This document shows positions 1 to 8,317 of a stretch of DNA of 64,000 nucleotides, piece after piece. Below the pieces are notes generated by a model that worked only from the letters and a program-made list of their open reading frames with translations, did not search any database and had not been told where the DNA came from. Position 1 is the first letter of the stretch; every line of letters begins with the position of its first letter. The DNA comes from Ornithinimicrobium sp. F0845 (GTDB lineage: Bacteria > Actinomycetota > Actinomycetes > Actinomycetales > Dermatophilaceae): contig NZ_JALKAL010000004.1 in NCBI RefSeq assembly GCF_023015765.1, positions 1 through 64,000 on the forward strand, read 5' to 3'. A program made the position numbers and the translations under genes.

Positions 1-2
1 TC

Positions 3-188
3 GCCGCCCTGGCGATCTCCCGCGAGGCCCAGCAACGCACCGGCGCCTCGATCAAGAAGATCCTCAACACCCTGCGCCCGCTGCGCTCGGCAGTCATCAC
101 CAGCGGCGGGTCAACGACCACAGCTGCCCCGGCCATCCCGGCCGAAGCCGCGGAACTCCTGGCAGCGCTAAACCCGGGTGGTCACTAA
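3..188 (+). CDS. IS transposase C-terminal fragment (IS1634/IS4-like), cut by window edge
   Basis: An open frame enters from the left edge and stops with TAA at 186-188, giving 61 residues. The stretch around ASIKKILNTLRPLRS is typical of the C-terminal tail of IS1634-type (IS4 superfamily) DDE transposases, where a helix with IKK and a RPLRS-like strand ends the protein. Only the tail is present, so the catalytic residues cannot be judged and the element may be intact outside the window. It lies beside other remnant sequence and an AT-richer glycosyltransferase, which fits a recombination junction. Family assignment is from motif memory, not a search. Confidence 0.6.
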   Translation, partial: AALAISREAQQRTGASIKKILNTLRPLRSAVITSGGSTTTAAPAIPAEAAELLAALNPGGH

Positions 189-373
189 AAGTAGCCAACT
201 CAGGCCGGACACCACTCTCGAGGAACTGCGCGACGTCGCAGTCACCGCTGACGCTGATCGCGTCACGGCCCGGCCCTGGTCGATGGTCTACAAGCAGCGC
301 TTCAGAGGTTCCGGGACTCCACCTGATACCGCCCCACCACCCGCCGACCCCGAGGCCCACGGGAAGACACCCC

Positions 374-652
374 ATGCACGACTGGCTCACCATCACAGGA
401 GGCGTCATCGCCGCACTCGTCGGCCTCGCCGCCGTCTGGCACAAGATCATCCCCCTGCCTACACGCGCACGAGACCGCTGGCTCGCGGACTGTCAGACCT
501 CTAGACGAGTTGGGACTTGCTCCACAGTTCCGCTCTCAAGTCTGATGCACACGGATCCACCAAGGGTTGCGTCACTCACTCACGCTGTGTTCAGTGCTTG
601 GGCCAAGCTCTTGGCAGCATTCTCCCAACTAAATGCCTCCACGTGGGCTTGA
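374..652 (+). pseudogene. Remnant of small membrane protein (mobile-element type)
   Basis: The first ~35 residues look like a real protein: a start after GGGAAG, the opening MHDWLTITGGVIAALVGLA, one hydrophobic helix and a basic WHKI segment. Similar short single-helix proteins occur in actinobacterial phages and conjugative elements. After about residue 40 the sequence becomes Ser/Thr/Cys-rich, loses coding character and runs into the 3' end of the opposite glycosyltransferase (overlap 580-652). I read it as a gene truncated by the same event that left the transposase tail. The rest of 189-373 shows no gene. It could alternatively be a short expressed peptide. Confidence 0.35.
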
Positions 653-1704
653 ATCCCAACAGCGTCCGTAGATGAATCCACTACAATACGCTCGAGCACT
701 CCTGCCAGTATGGCCGGATCTCCAGGAGGGATAAGTATTCCTGCCTTACCGACCACTTCGGGAAGACCACCAATGTCTGAGGCCACAACTGTTGCACCAG
801 CGGCCAAGCCTTCCAGGGCCGTGAGCCCGAATGGTTCTGGCTCAACGGACGGCACGACTACGACGTCGGCCTCCCGCATGATTCTAGCGACCATTGCGGG
901 CGGTTGGAAGGGCATGAACTGCACCTTTGACTTACTGTTCTCGGCGACTCTTCTGAGTCGGGTCTCGTAGCCGGTTAACGGGGCGGCCGCGTCGAACCCA
1001 CTCGAGCCAAGAATAGTCACTTCCAAATCGTCTCGCTCTAGTGCACGGATCGCTTTAATTAGCACATGGACACCCTTCCAAGGCACGACGCGGCCAACAT
1101 ACAACACCCTGAGTTTGTCCTGTCGGTCTTGGCGGGGTAGCGCCTGAAAGCGCGCGATATCCACACCATTATGGATCACTGCAATTCGGTCGCGGAGGCC
1201 GTGGGGGAGCCGTTCGGATGTAACTTCAGCGATGTAGTTACTTACACAAACGATGTGGTCCACCCGGCCAAGCGCCGTGCTCGTCTCTCGCCTGGAGTAG
1301 GTGTGGAGGATGCTGTTGTGTGCGTACAGAACTGATTCATGAGACTCAGGAATCATTCCCACGAGCGCCGGTCCGTTGTGCGCAATGACCATAGAGGGGG
1401 CTGAAGGGAGGGCGCCGAGCACTTGCCTCCACTCGGCCCGTGCATGATTCCGAGGCTGACCAAACCGACCGCGTGCAACGTCGAGAACGCGCCCAACTCT
1501 TCCCGGAACCTTCCTCCTGTAGGGGTACTCGAGAACTTCTGCACTCTCGTAGCGTTCAGGGTACGTGCCGCACGCGACGAGCACTGCAGGACGAGGAAAC
1601 GTGTGCTCCGCAATGCCATGAACTACCTGCACGACGGCACTGCCTGTCCTCGGTGAGTAGTGGTCACCTGGAGTAATGACATGGATTTGCCGCCCCGAGC
1701 TCAC
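580..1704 (-). CDS. GT4-family glycosyltransferase
   Basis: A 374-residue GT-B enzyme expected to move a sugar from a nucleotide-sugar to a cell-surface glycan acceptor. The C-terminal half carries the GT4 signature: LRVLYVGRVVPWKGV opening the donor domain (~residues 197-211), and EPEPFGLTALEG with the E-x7-E pair, followed by GGLPEVV. The N-terminal domain contains HNGVD after a VSNY segment. It lies 59 bp downstream of the rhamnosyltransferase/RgpF gene on the same strand, so the two may be co-transcribed. Its base composition is visibly more AT-rich than its neighbours, suggesting acquisition. The exact sugar specificity cannot be read from sequence. Confidence 0.85.
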   Translation of the reverse strand: MSSGRQIHVITPGDHYSPRTGSAVVQVVHGIAEHTFPRPAVLVACGTYPERYESAEVLEYPYRRKVPGRVGRVLDVARGRFGQPRNHARAEWRQVLGALPSAPSMVIAHNGPALVGMIPESHESVLYAHNSILHTYSRRETSTALGRVDHIVCVSNYIAEVTSERLPHGLRDRIAVIHNGVDIARFQALPRQDRQDKLRVLYVGRVVPWKGVHVLIKAIRALERDDLEVTILGSSGFDAAAPLTGYETRLRRVAENSKSKVQFMPFQPPAMVARIMREADVVVVPSVEPEPFGLTALEGLAAGATVVASDIGGLPEVVGKAGILIPPGDPAILAGVLERIVVDSSTDAVGIQAHVEAFSWENAAKSLAQALNTA

Positions 1705-1763
1705 GAAGACAGCCTACAGACACCGCGGGCGCGGCGGAGGCGAGTTGGCCTTGAGTTGGCGCA

Positions 1764-3485
1764 CTAGCCGCCAACGACCTGTTTGAGCGCCGCCCGTTGA
1801 TCTGCGAACTGCGGTGCGGTCATCAGAACTCTTTTCACGAATGGGAATCCAGCCTCAAGCAGGGATTGCCAAGCCCAGAGTGGCAGGACAGTCTCTCGAG
1901 GTAGCCCTAGTTCCTCTTGCGTCCAGCCCGCCTCGCGCCGCAGGCCGGCCTTTTCGAGCACTTGGGTTAAGCCGATCTCGTAAGACACCACGACGTCGCG
2001 CTTGGACTCCTGCGGGCGAACGCCCGCAAAGAACTCATGCAGCGCACCCCGCCCGAGCACCCCACCGCCGAAGGCAAGGAAGAAGCTGTGCAAGTGATGT
2101 GCCGGCGTCCGACTCTCCGTAATGCCCCAGACGTCCGCCGTGCTGGCCCGCAGGCGCCGGAGCAACTCGTCCAGCGGGCGCAACGGTCCGATGAGTGAGT
2201 CGTTGGTGAGCACCACCAGGTCCTTGTCCGCGATCTGCGGCCAGGTAAGCAGTGCGTGCGACCAGGAGCCGAAGTCGTAGCCAGAGTTCCGACGCCGCAC
2301 CACCGTGACGCACTCGGGCACCTGAGTCCGCCGCAGCCGCACCCACGGGTCGCGAGCCGCGACGATCAGCACGCCGAATCCTGCATCGGCGTAGGCCCGC
2401 GCTGCTCGGAGCGCATCCTCCCGGACCGAAGTGTTAGGCGACCACTCCGCCAGCACGACGACCTGCTCACGCTTGAGCACGTCCTCCATATCCCCGCTGA
2501 CCACGCCCTCGCGGGTTGGCAGCGTCTCGTTCGCCCATCCCTTCAGGCCCCACCGGGCGTCCCGGAACCGCTTCCGGGTGTCCCGCTCCCAGTCCTGCAC
2601 CCGATCCGTCAACGTCGGCGCACCCGCCTGCTGAGCCCGCTCGTGGGTGCCGCGTGCTGTCCAGGCTCGCGCCTCGGCCCACTTGGTGAACTCGCCCGGG
2701 TGGGCCGCCCACAACCTGGCCAGCCGCCCGAGGTGACTCACCTGGCCACGCACGAGGACCGACCGAGCCAGCGACGCGTCATACCCCAGGTCGAACTCGA
2801 AGCGCTCCCCCACCACCCTCGGGTCCACCCGCACCCCGTTGACGATGTTGGACAGGTTCGTCCCGTGCAGCACCTGGGCCCACATCACCGGTGCCTTTAC
2901 CTCGCGCAACGGTCCGTGGCCACGCGCCCGGGCATGCTTGGCGACATACACCGTCTCCGGCAGCTCACCGTTCCTGCGCTTCTCGATCAACGACAGGAAC
3001 GGGCTGGACAGCACGTCGGCGCGATAGACCGCACCGCTGCGGTCGATCTGGATCCCGCGAGGGAAGTTGACGAACAACCGCTCCTGCCTGGAGAACTGGC
3101 CCTGCACCGCCGCCATGAGGTCGGTCGCCATGGCATCGTCGCTGTCGATCCGGGTGGTGATGACGTATGCCGTGTGGCTGCGTTCTCCAACCGCCTCGGC
3201 GAAGCTGTCGCGCCGGAACGGTGCGTGCGTCCAGATCGGCGTGAACGCATCCCGGGCGAGCTCCTCGACATCGGCGCGGAACTCCGGTGAGCACCGGTCG
3301 TCGAACATGATCAGCCACTCGAACGGTTCCGCGCCCTTCTGCGACAGCACCGAAGGCAGACAGGCGTCCACGAAGAAGGCGAGTCGGTAGTAGAGCCAGT
3401 CCTCATCCGGCGGTGGCGCGTCCGGACGCAGCACCGCACTGAAGCGGGTCAGCAGGAAGTGATCGAACGCCACACTCACCCTCAC
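1764..3485 (-). CDS. Fused putative rhamnosyltransferase / rhamnan synthesis protein F (RgpF-like)
   Basis: A 573-residue protein joining two surface-polysaccharide domains. Residues ~1-270 resemble the putative rhamnosyltransferase family: SVAFDHFLLTRFS, a WLIMFDD segment, TRIDSDDAM and NFPRG. Residues ~340-570 resemble RgpF: VVLAEWSPN, RRRNSGYDFGSW, VVLTNDS and FFLAFGG. I chose the GTG at 3485 because the family N-terminus begins there and an AG/GGGG-rich site precedes it; a longer frame extends upstream but has no family character. It precedes the GT4 gene at 580-1704. Likely role is assembly of a rhamnose-rich wall glycan. The two-domain fusion is uncommon in my experience, but I cannot verify its frequency. 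Confidence 0.8.
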   Translation of the reverse strand: MRVSVAFDHFLLTRFSAVLRPDAPPPDEDWLYYRLAFFVDACLPSVLSQKGAEPFEWLIMFDDRCSPEFRADVEELARDAFTPIWTHAPFRRDSFAEAVGERSHTAYVITTRIDSDDAMATDLMAAVQGQFSRQERLFVNFPRGIQIDRSGAVYRADVLSSPFLSLIEKRRNGELPETVYVAKHARARGHGPLREVKAPVMWAQVLHGTNLSNIVNGVRVDPRVVGERFEFDLGYDASLARSVLVRGQVSHLGRLARLWAAHPGEFTKWAEARAWTARGTHERAQQAGAPTLTDRVQDWERDTRKRFRDARWGLKGWANETLPTREGVVSGDMEDVLKREQVVVLAEWSPNTSVREDALRAARAYADAGFGVLIVAARDPWVRLRRTQVPECVTVVRRRNSGYDFGSWSHALLTWPQIADKDLVVLTNDSLIGPLRPLDELLRRLRASTADVWGITESRTPAHHLHSFFLAFGGGVLGRGALHEFFAGVRPQESKRDVVVSYEIGLTQVLEKAGLRREAGWTQEELGLPRETVLPLWAWQSLLEAGFPFVKRVLMTAPQFADQRAALKQVVGG

Positions 3486-3637
3486 ATCATCCCCGGTCCT
3501 CTGCGTGCCCGTGAGCACGGCCCGGGAGCGGGTGCGTGCCGAATGCAACCCTTCGACGACAGTTTCGCGTTCACCTCTCGGCACACCCGGCCCAACACGG
3601 CAGACTGTGACCACCGGAGACAGCACAGGGAGGTGAC

Positions 3638-4168
3638 GTGGACCCGCTCGAGGAGGAGTTCGTCGCCTTCGTGCGTGCGCGGCAACGCGCCCTGGTGCGC
3701 GCGGCATACCTCGTCTGCGGTGACCACCACGTCGCCCAGGACCTCGTCCAGGAGGCCCTGACCAAGCTGGCCCACCGCTGGGAGCGGGTGCGCACCGGCT
3801 CGCCGGAGGGGTTCGTGCGCCGCATCGACTATCGCGACGCGATCTCGCGCTGGCGCAAGGTCGGGCGCGAGTGGCCGCACGACCACCAGGACACCGCCCT
3901 CGCCGGCCGCGAGAGCGACGAGCACGACCCGGTGGAGTCCTGGATCGCCGGCGCCGACATGCGCGACGCCCTGGCCCAGCTGCCGCCTCGGCAACGGGCG
4001 GTGCTGGTGCTGCGCTACTACGAGGACCAGTCCGAGGTCCAGATCGCCGACTACCTCGGGATCAGCCCCGGCACCGTCAAGAGCCAGGCCCACAGAGCCC
4101 TCGCCACGCGGCGCGAGCTGCTGCCCGACCTGGCCTCCGCGTCATCCGGCGAAGGAGATGAGCGCTGA
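3638..4168 (+). CDS. SigE-family ECF RNA polymerase sigma factor
   Basis: A 176-residue ECF sigma factor starting at GTG after a strong AGGGAGG site. Region 2 is seen in AAYLVCGDHHVAQDLVQEAL (residues ~22-41) and region 4 in LPPRQRAVLVLRYYED followed by a helix-turn-helix, IADYLGISPGTVKSQAHRAL (~145-164). It directs RNA polymerase to a stress or envelope regulon. The stop overlaps the next start by one base (TGATG at 4166-4170). The downstream gene is a membrane protein with anti-sigma topology, so the pair is probably a co-expressed sigma/regulator unit. The intergenic region before it is shared with the divergent RgpF-type gene. Confidence 0.92.
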   Translation: MDPLEEEFVAFVRARQRALVRAAYLVCGDHHVAQDLVQEALTKLAHRWERVRTGSPEGFVRRIDYRDAISRWRKVGREWPHDHQDTALAGRESDEHDPVESWIAGADMRDALAQLPPRQRAVLVLRYYEDQSEVQIADYLGISPGTVKSQAHRALATRRELLPDLASASSGEGDER

Positions 4169-6342
4169 TGTCCGACGACGAACTCTTTGACGCGCTGGAG
4201 CGCGCCGCCGACATCGTCCCCGACCGGGATCTGTCACAGACTGCCTGGTATGCCGGGCGGTCCCGCAAGCGCCGCACCTCCCGTGCGTGGTGGGGCGCCG
4301 GTGGCGCGGTTGCTGCGGCCGCCGTGGTCGGCGCCGTCGCCTGGGGCGGCGGCGCGCTGCAGCTCCCCGACTCCGGGCCAGCGGGCACCGCCGGCGACGA
4401 CTCGCGGCAGACCTCCGACGCCGAGCCGACGCTGGGCGGCGACGAGCAGCCGGTAAGCGGTCAGCCGACCGTGCTGCAGTTCATCGATGGCAGCGAGGAG
4501 GTCGAGCCGACCGGCGTGCTGGAGCCGTGGGCTCCCCCGAACGGCACGGTGTCCGCGTGGCTGCTGCAGGAGGTGATGGGGTCGGGCGGGGCCGGGGTCA
4601 CACTGACCTTCGACTCCGGCCTATGGTTGGTGCGGGGGTGCGGGCTGGACATGAAGGCCCCCGGAGCGGTCGAGGACGGGCGCGCCCGGGTCACCGGCAC
4701 CTGGGAGATCGACCCCGACCCTGACCCCGGGGCTGCCTGCGTGAGCCATCCGTGGCTCGACGCCGCACGCTGGGAGTCCTTCCTCGGCGAGGGCCCGCTG
4801 GTCGCGCGGGACGGCACGACCCTGCTCATGAGCGGCACGATCGGTGCCCAGCCCGTCTTCGAGCCCGTGTCCGCCGGTTTCGCACGCGCTGACGTTACGG
4901 ATCCCCAGGTCGGTCCGGCGCGGGCCGCGACCTGGGACGACCTGGCCCAGGACTGGGTCGAGGCCCCTCTGGAGTACCTCACGGCGCAGATCCACGGTCG
5001 CGAATTCGTCGACACCGAGCCCGACCCGGAGACGGACCTGCAGCTCACCTCACCGGAAGTCGGCGTGCTCCGCATCACCGGGCCTGGCTGTGTCGGCGGC
5101 GGCTTCACGCAGTCCTGGCTGCTCCCGACCGGGGGGACGTCACTGTTCCTGGACCCTGAGCAGTTCCGCACCGCCATCGGCTGCTTCGAGCCCGGGGCGC
5201 GTCAGGAGTCCCTGGTGACGGGGATGCTGACCGGTGGGGCCGAGATCAGCGTCCACGGTGACTACCTGGTCATCGACGGGTGGGTCGACCCCGCCTTCTT
5301 CGACCCGCAACCGACCGTGGACACCCGCCCGGCGCTGCTGAGCCCGCCCACGCAACTGCCTGAGCTCAAGCAGTTAACCCACGCCGACACCCTCCTCCCG
5401 GAGGTGCTCGCGGTGCCAGGTGACGGCATACCGGCGCTGGCCGAGGACCCGACCGACACGTTTGTCGCGGCCTTCGCGTCCGAGGACCACGACAACGCAC
5501 TGCTCATCCTGGGGTCCGACCAGCGGTGGCGCACGGCCGCGACCGGCGTAGGCCTGGTGACTCCGACCCCACACCTCTTAATAGGTGGGTCGCCACCCCT
5601 CTTGGACACCTCCGTCTCTCCCACGGGTCACCAGCTCGCACACCGCACCAACGAGGGCATCGTGATCGTCACAGCATCGACCGGTGACGTAGTCCAGCAC
5701 CAGGCCGGCGGGCAGTATCCCGACACAGTTCCTCATGACTTCTTATGGCTTGACGACAACCGCCTCGGGGTCAACCAGCGCGAGGACCGCGCCATGGTCA
5801 TCGACACCTCAACCGGGGAGGTCACCCACGACGCCTCGTGGAACCAGTTGCGAGAGATCGCCCCGTGGCGCATCATCGTGCAGGCCGAGGAGGACGAGGA
5901 GTCCGGTGAGCTCGCGCAGTCCGGCCCGGTCGTGCTGCAGCGCCTGGACGCGGCCGGAGAAGTGGCCGAGGAGACCCCGCTGGGCTTCACCAGCCAGCCT
6001 GGCTATCTGTCCGTCCTGGCGGAGGACCGCGTCGCGACGGTCATCACCACGCAGGACCCGACGGTGATCGAATCCGAAGGGTGGCAGGGCGAGGTGCCGG
6101 AGTCGGTAAGTCTGGTGCTCGTCAAGGACGGCACGCTGGACAGCCTCAGCGTCCTGCAGGCCGACGCCGAGACTGTGACACCGGTGCGCTGGGGCGACCG
6201 GGGCACGCTCATCGTGCGGGTCGCCGGCGACGGGCTCCACCACTACGTCCTCTGGGACACCCAGAACGGCGGCACCCAGCTGCTGACACAGGTCGACCTG
6301 CCGCTGGGCCAGGGCCCTGTCTTTGGCGATCTCGGACGTTGA
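4168..6342 (+). CDS. Membrane-anchored putative anti-sigma factor with META-like and propeller-like ectodomain
   Basis: A 724-residue protein. Residues 1-45 are a short acidic-then-basic cytoplasmic segment, residues ~46-66 a transmembrane helix (AVAAAAVVGAVAWGGG), and the rest is predicted outside. The ectodomain has a linker, two or three repeats resembling META/HslJ domains (a W-x-L opening, GCG or GPGC, then a short F/L-rich strand) up to ~residue 390, then ~330 residues with periodic VxLxxDG-like strands that resemble a beta-propeller. It is translationally coupled to the sigma factor. The N-terminus lacks the zinc-binding H-x3-C-x2-C motif of ZAS anti-sigmas, so the regulatory role rests on context and topology. 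Function of the sensor part is unknown. Confidence 0.6.
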   Translation: MSDDELFDALERAADIVPDRDLSQTAWYAGRSRKRRTSRAWWGAGGAVAAAAVVGAVAWGGGALQLPDSGPAGTAGDDSRQTSDAEPTLGGDEQPVSGQPTVLQFIDGSEEVEPTGVLEPWAPPNGTVSAWLLQEVMGSGGAGVTLTFDSGLWLVRGCGLDMKAPGAVEDGRARVTGTWEIDPDPDPGAACVSHPWLDAARWESFLGEGPLVARDGTTLLMSGTIGAQPVFEPVSAGFARADVTDPQVGPARAATWDDLAQDWVEAPLEYLTAQIHGREFVDTEPDPETDLQLTSPEVGVLRITGPGCVGGGFTQSWLLPTGGTSLFLDPEQFRTAIGCFEPGARQESLVTGMLTGGAEISVHGDYLVIDGWVDPAFFDPQPTVDTRPALLSPPTQLPELKQLTHADTLLPEVLAVPGDGIPALAEDPTDTFVAAFASEDHDNALLILGSDQRWRTAATGVGLVTPTPHLLIGGSPPLLDTSVSPTGHQLAHRTNEGIVIVTASTGDVVQHQAGGQYPDTVPHDFLWLDDNRLGVNQREDRAMVIDTSTGEVTHDASWNQLREIAPWRIIVQAEEDEESGELAQSGPVVLQRLDAAGEVAEETPLGFTSQPGYLSVLAEDRVATVITTQDPTVIESEGWQGEVPESVSLVLVKDGTLDSLSVLQADAETVTPVRWGDRGTLIVRVAGDGLHHYVLWDTQNGGTQLLTQVDLPLGQGPVFGDLGR

Positions 6343-6387
6343 CCTCGGCGGACTGGCTGACACTCTGGCAATGTCAGACACAAGTAG

Positions 6388-6393
6388 TACAAT
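6388..6393 (+). promoter_or_regulatory. Putative -10 element for leaderless antitoxin mRNA
   Basis: TACAAT lies 7 nt before the ATG at 6401, the spacing expected for a leaderless transcript starting at or near that ATG, a common arrangement in Actinobacteria. A short inverted repeat ATGTC (6371-6375) / GACAT (6398-6402) brackets it and could be an autoregulatory operator. No convincing -35 was found. Confidence 0.4.
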
Positions 6394-6400
6394 GCGAGAC

Positions 6401-6679
6401 ATGCGGACAGTGACCAAGCGCGACCTCAACCAGCGCACAGCACAGGTGCTCGCCCACGTCACCGAGAGCGACGACATCGTGGTGACCGAGCGGGGCCGGC
6501 CGCGCTGGCGGGTCAGTGCTGTCCGGCATCCGGACACGACACTGGCGCGGTTGGAGCGCGAGGGCCGCTACACCCCGCCAGCCGCAGACCCAGCACCCTG
6601 GCCGCGCACGCCGGGCGGACCGGCATACAGCACCACCGAGACCGACGCACTGCTCGACGAGATGCGCGGGAGCCACTGA
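6401..6679 (+). CDS. Phd/YefM-family antitoxin
   Basis: A 92-residue protein opening MRTVTKRDLNQRTAQVLAHV and continuing IVVTERGRPRWRV, the classic Phd/YefM N-terminal DNA-binding fold. The C-terminal acidic and Pro-rich tail (after residue ~50) would wrap the toxin. In-frame ATGs also occur at 6371 and 6392, but 6401 fits the family start and the TACAAT box 7 nt upstream. The next gene begins 3 bp after the stop and is a PIN-domain toxin, so this is the antitoxin half of a VapBC-type pair. It should neutralise the toxin and repress the operon. The toxin appears frameshifted in this sequence, leaving a possibly orphan antitoxin. Confidence 0.85.
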   Translation: MRTVTKRDLNQRTAQVLAHVTESDDIVVTERGRPRWRVSAVRHPDTTLARLEREGRYTPPAADPAPWPRTPGGPAYSTTETDALLDEMRGSH

Positions 6680-6682
6680 CCC

Positions 6683-7077
6683 ATGGCTGGGCTCGTCTAC
6701 CTCGACTCCTCGGTGGCGCTGCGCACGATCCTCGACACCCCGAGCGCGAACGGCTGCAGTCCTGGATGGAGTCTCCGGAGACGACCTTCATCTCCTCGCG
6801 TCTCCTGCGCACCGAGGTGATCCGGGTCCTGCGGCGCGACGACCGGCCACTCGTCGAAGGCAATCCACTCCTGGATCGCGTCGGCCTGGTCGCCATCACC
6901 TCCGAGACTCACACCGTCGCCGAGTCCATCGAGCGGCACGTCAAGACCCTCGACGCCCTGCACCTGGCGACAGCTCTCCTCGTCGGCGAGTCGCTCACCG
7001 TCGCAACTCACGACGCCACCATGCAGACCGTCGCTGAGCACCTTGGACTGCCCGTGACAGACCCTTTGGAGCAGTGA
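6683..7077 (+). pseudogene. PIN-domain toxin (VapC-like), frameshifted
   Basis: The reading frame from ATG 6683 starts as a PIN domain (MAGLVYLDSSVALRTIL), but after the CCCC run at 6738-6741 it leaves coding character and hits TGA. The family continues in another frame: ERERLQSWMESPETTFISS, then LLRTEVIRVLRRD, TLDALHLATALL and ATHDATM, ending at 7077. A single missing base near 6738-6745 explains everything. The four acidic PIN residues (Asp of LDSS, Glu of TEV, Asp of LDALH, Asp of THD) are all preserved across the two frames. An intact protein would be ~131 residues and act as a ribonuclease. It may be real inactivation or a homopolymer error. Confidence 0.8.
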
Positions 7078-7164
7078 GGAGACGCCGACGTCGGCACGGA
7101 AGCACCCCTTGGCCACCCACCCGCGCCGTGGCCCGGCGGCAGCGACAGGCCCAAGGGAGCAGGG

Positions 7165-7572
7165 TCAGTGTCGTGCTCGCAGTGACTCCAGGTGCGGCAG
7201 GTCCTCGGCCGGGACCGCCGGCAGGGTGACGACCGATCCGTCGGCCAACACCGCCTGCACGTCGGCCGCGAACCGGCCGGGCGGGTCGGTGCGTAGCTCC
7301 ACGACCCCTGCCCAGGGCAGGTGGCGCGACACGAGAGTGGTCACGGTGAGCCCTCGCGCGTCGGCGGTGGTGCCGGTGCGTGCCAACACCAGGAAGCCGA
7401 GCCCGGCGATGACGTTGCAGACCGCACCGATCCGGGTGCCCCAGTGCACGTCGTCGATCAACGCCCTCGCGACCAGGAAGGCGAGGGTGAACGGCAGCCA
7501 GGCGTAGGCGAACGTCCGCCACCGTCTGCCCTGCGCCCGCCAGACCGTCCGGTCCTCGAGATCCTCACGCAC
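7165..7572 (-). CDS. PH-domain-like small membrane protein
   Basis: A 135-residue protein starting at GTG 7572, overlapping the end of the upstream small gene by 8 nt. It has a basic N-terminus, two hydrophobic segments (WLPFTLAFLVARAL, AVCNVIAGLGFLVLA) and a C-terminal beta-rich part (ADARGLTVTTLV, WAGVVELRTDPPGR, VVTLPAVPAEDLPHL) typical of actinobacterial bacterial-PH-like membrane proteins. Function is unknown; the family is usually conserved next to other small membrane genes. It is the last gene of a three-gene minus-strand operon (8116 to 7165). Choosing the upstream ATG at 7617 would place the start deep inside the neighbour, so the GTG is preferred. Confidence 0.7.
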   Translation of the reverse strand: MREDLEDRTVWRAQGRRWRTFAYAWLPFTLAFLVARALIDDVHWGTRIGAVCNVIAGLGFLVLARTGTTADARGLTVTTLVSRHLPWAGVVELRTDPPGRFAADVQAVLADGSVVTLPAVPAEDLPHLESLRARH

Positions 7573-7741
7573 GGCGGTCCCGCTCCCACTCCTCGTAGGC
7601 CTCGTCCTGCTGGGCAAAGATCACCAGGAACCCGACCGTCACCACGAGGACGATGAAGGCAACCAGGAGGGCTGTTGTGAGGACGGTGACCCAGATCGCC
7701 GGATCCGGCCCCGCGATCCAGGAGGTGAGATAGGTGCCCAC
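7565..7741 (-). CDS. 58-residue single-helix membrane protein
   Basis: A GTG-initiated frame squeezed between two membrane genes. It starts 3 bp after the stop of the upstream gene and overlaps the next start by 8 nt. The product begins MGTYLTSWIAG, has one long hydrophobic helix (~residues 17-43, rich in V, L and I) and ends in a charged tail, DEAYEEWERDRRA. Tight coupling on both sides, membrane-helix composition and a clean charged end argue that it is real. Function unknown; it may assist its two neighbours in the membrane. Confidence 0.65.
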   Translation of the reverse strand: MGTYLTSWIAGPDPAIWVTVLTTALLVAFIVLVVTVGFLVIFAQQDEAYEEWERDRRA

Positions 7742-7744
7742 GTA

Positions 7745-8116
7745 TCACCCGGCAGCCACACCGCCCAGCCGTGTCGCGAGCGCCCGCTTGCCAGCGTCCT
7801 GCGACCCGCCGCCGAACCACTGCCCGGTGACCCGACGGCGCAGGCGCAGCGCCAGCAGCACGTTCACCAGGAACAGCAGTCCGGCGGTCAGCCACATCCA
7901 CCAGAGGTCGGCGTCGGCGCGCACGGCGAACCACGAGCCAACCAGGAGGATCAGCGCCGCGACACCCGGGATGAGCAGCGCAGAGGCGGCGGTCGCGCGC
8001 CGTTCCAGGACCTCGCGGTGCTCCCGCGGGGTCGAGTCGGACGCGAGCTGCCGGGCCTGGACGAACGCCAGCGGCAGCCAGATCACCGCCATGACGAGGG
8101 CGAAGACCGGACTCAT
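7745..8116 (-). CDS. Small multi-pass membrane protein
   Basis: A 123-residue protein with three predicted transmembrane helices: residues ~3-20 (VFALVMAVIWLPLAFV), ~45-64 (ASALLIPGVAALILLVG) and ~72-91 (WMWLTAGLLFLVNVLLAL). The loop between helices 1 and 2 is charged and arginine-rich. It is the first gene of a compact minus-strand operon of three small membrane genes. No catalytic motif is visible and I do not recognise the family. The intergenic space to the divergent caspase-like gene (8117-8317) would carry promoters for both directions. Confidence 0.65.
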   Translation of the reverse strand: MSPVFALVMAVIWLPLAFVQARQLASDSTPREHREVLERRATAASALLIPGVAALILLVGSWFAVRADADLWWMWLTAGLLFLVNVLLALRLRRRVTGQWFGGGSQDAGKRALATRLGGVAAG

Positions 8117-8317
8117 GCGACCTGTCTAGCAGCACTGACCCGACTGCTCCCGGCCAGCGGACAGGGTCGGTCGGCCGCTCGACCTACACCTGCAGACCTA
8201 CGCAAAAGTGCCCATGGTGCTCCCGCCCTCGGCTCCCCACACTGGAAGAGCCGCACGTGAACGGCACCTGCCCCGGCACCTCCGCGGGCAGCACAACCAC
8301 ACTCGAGGGGTCTACAC

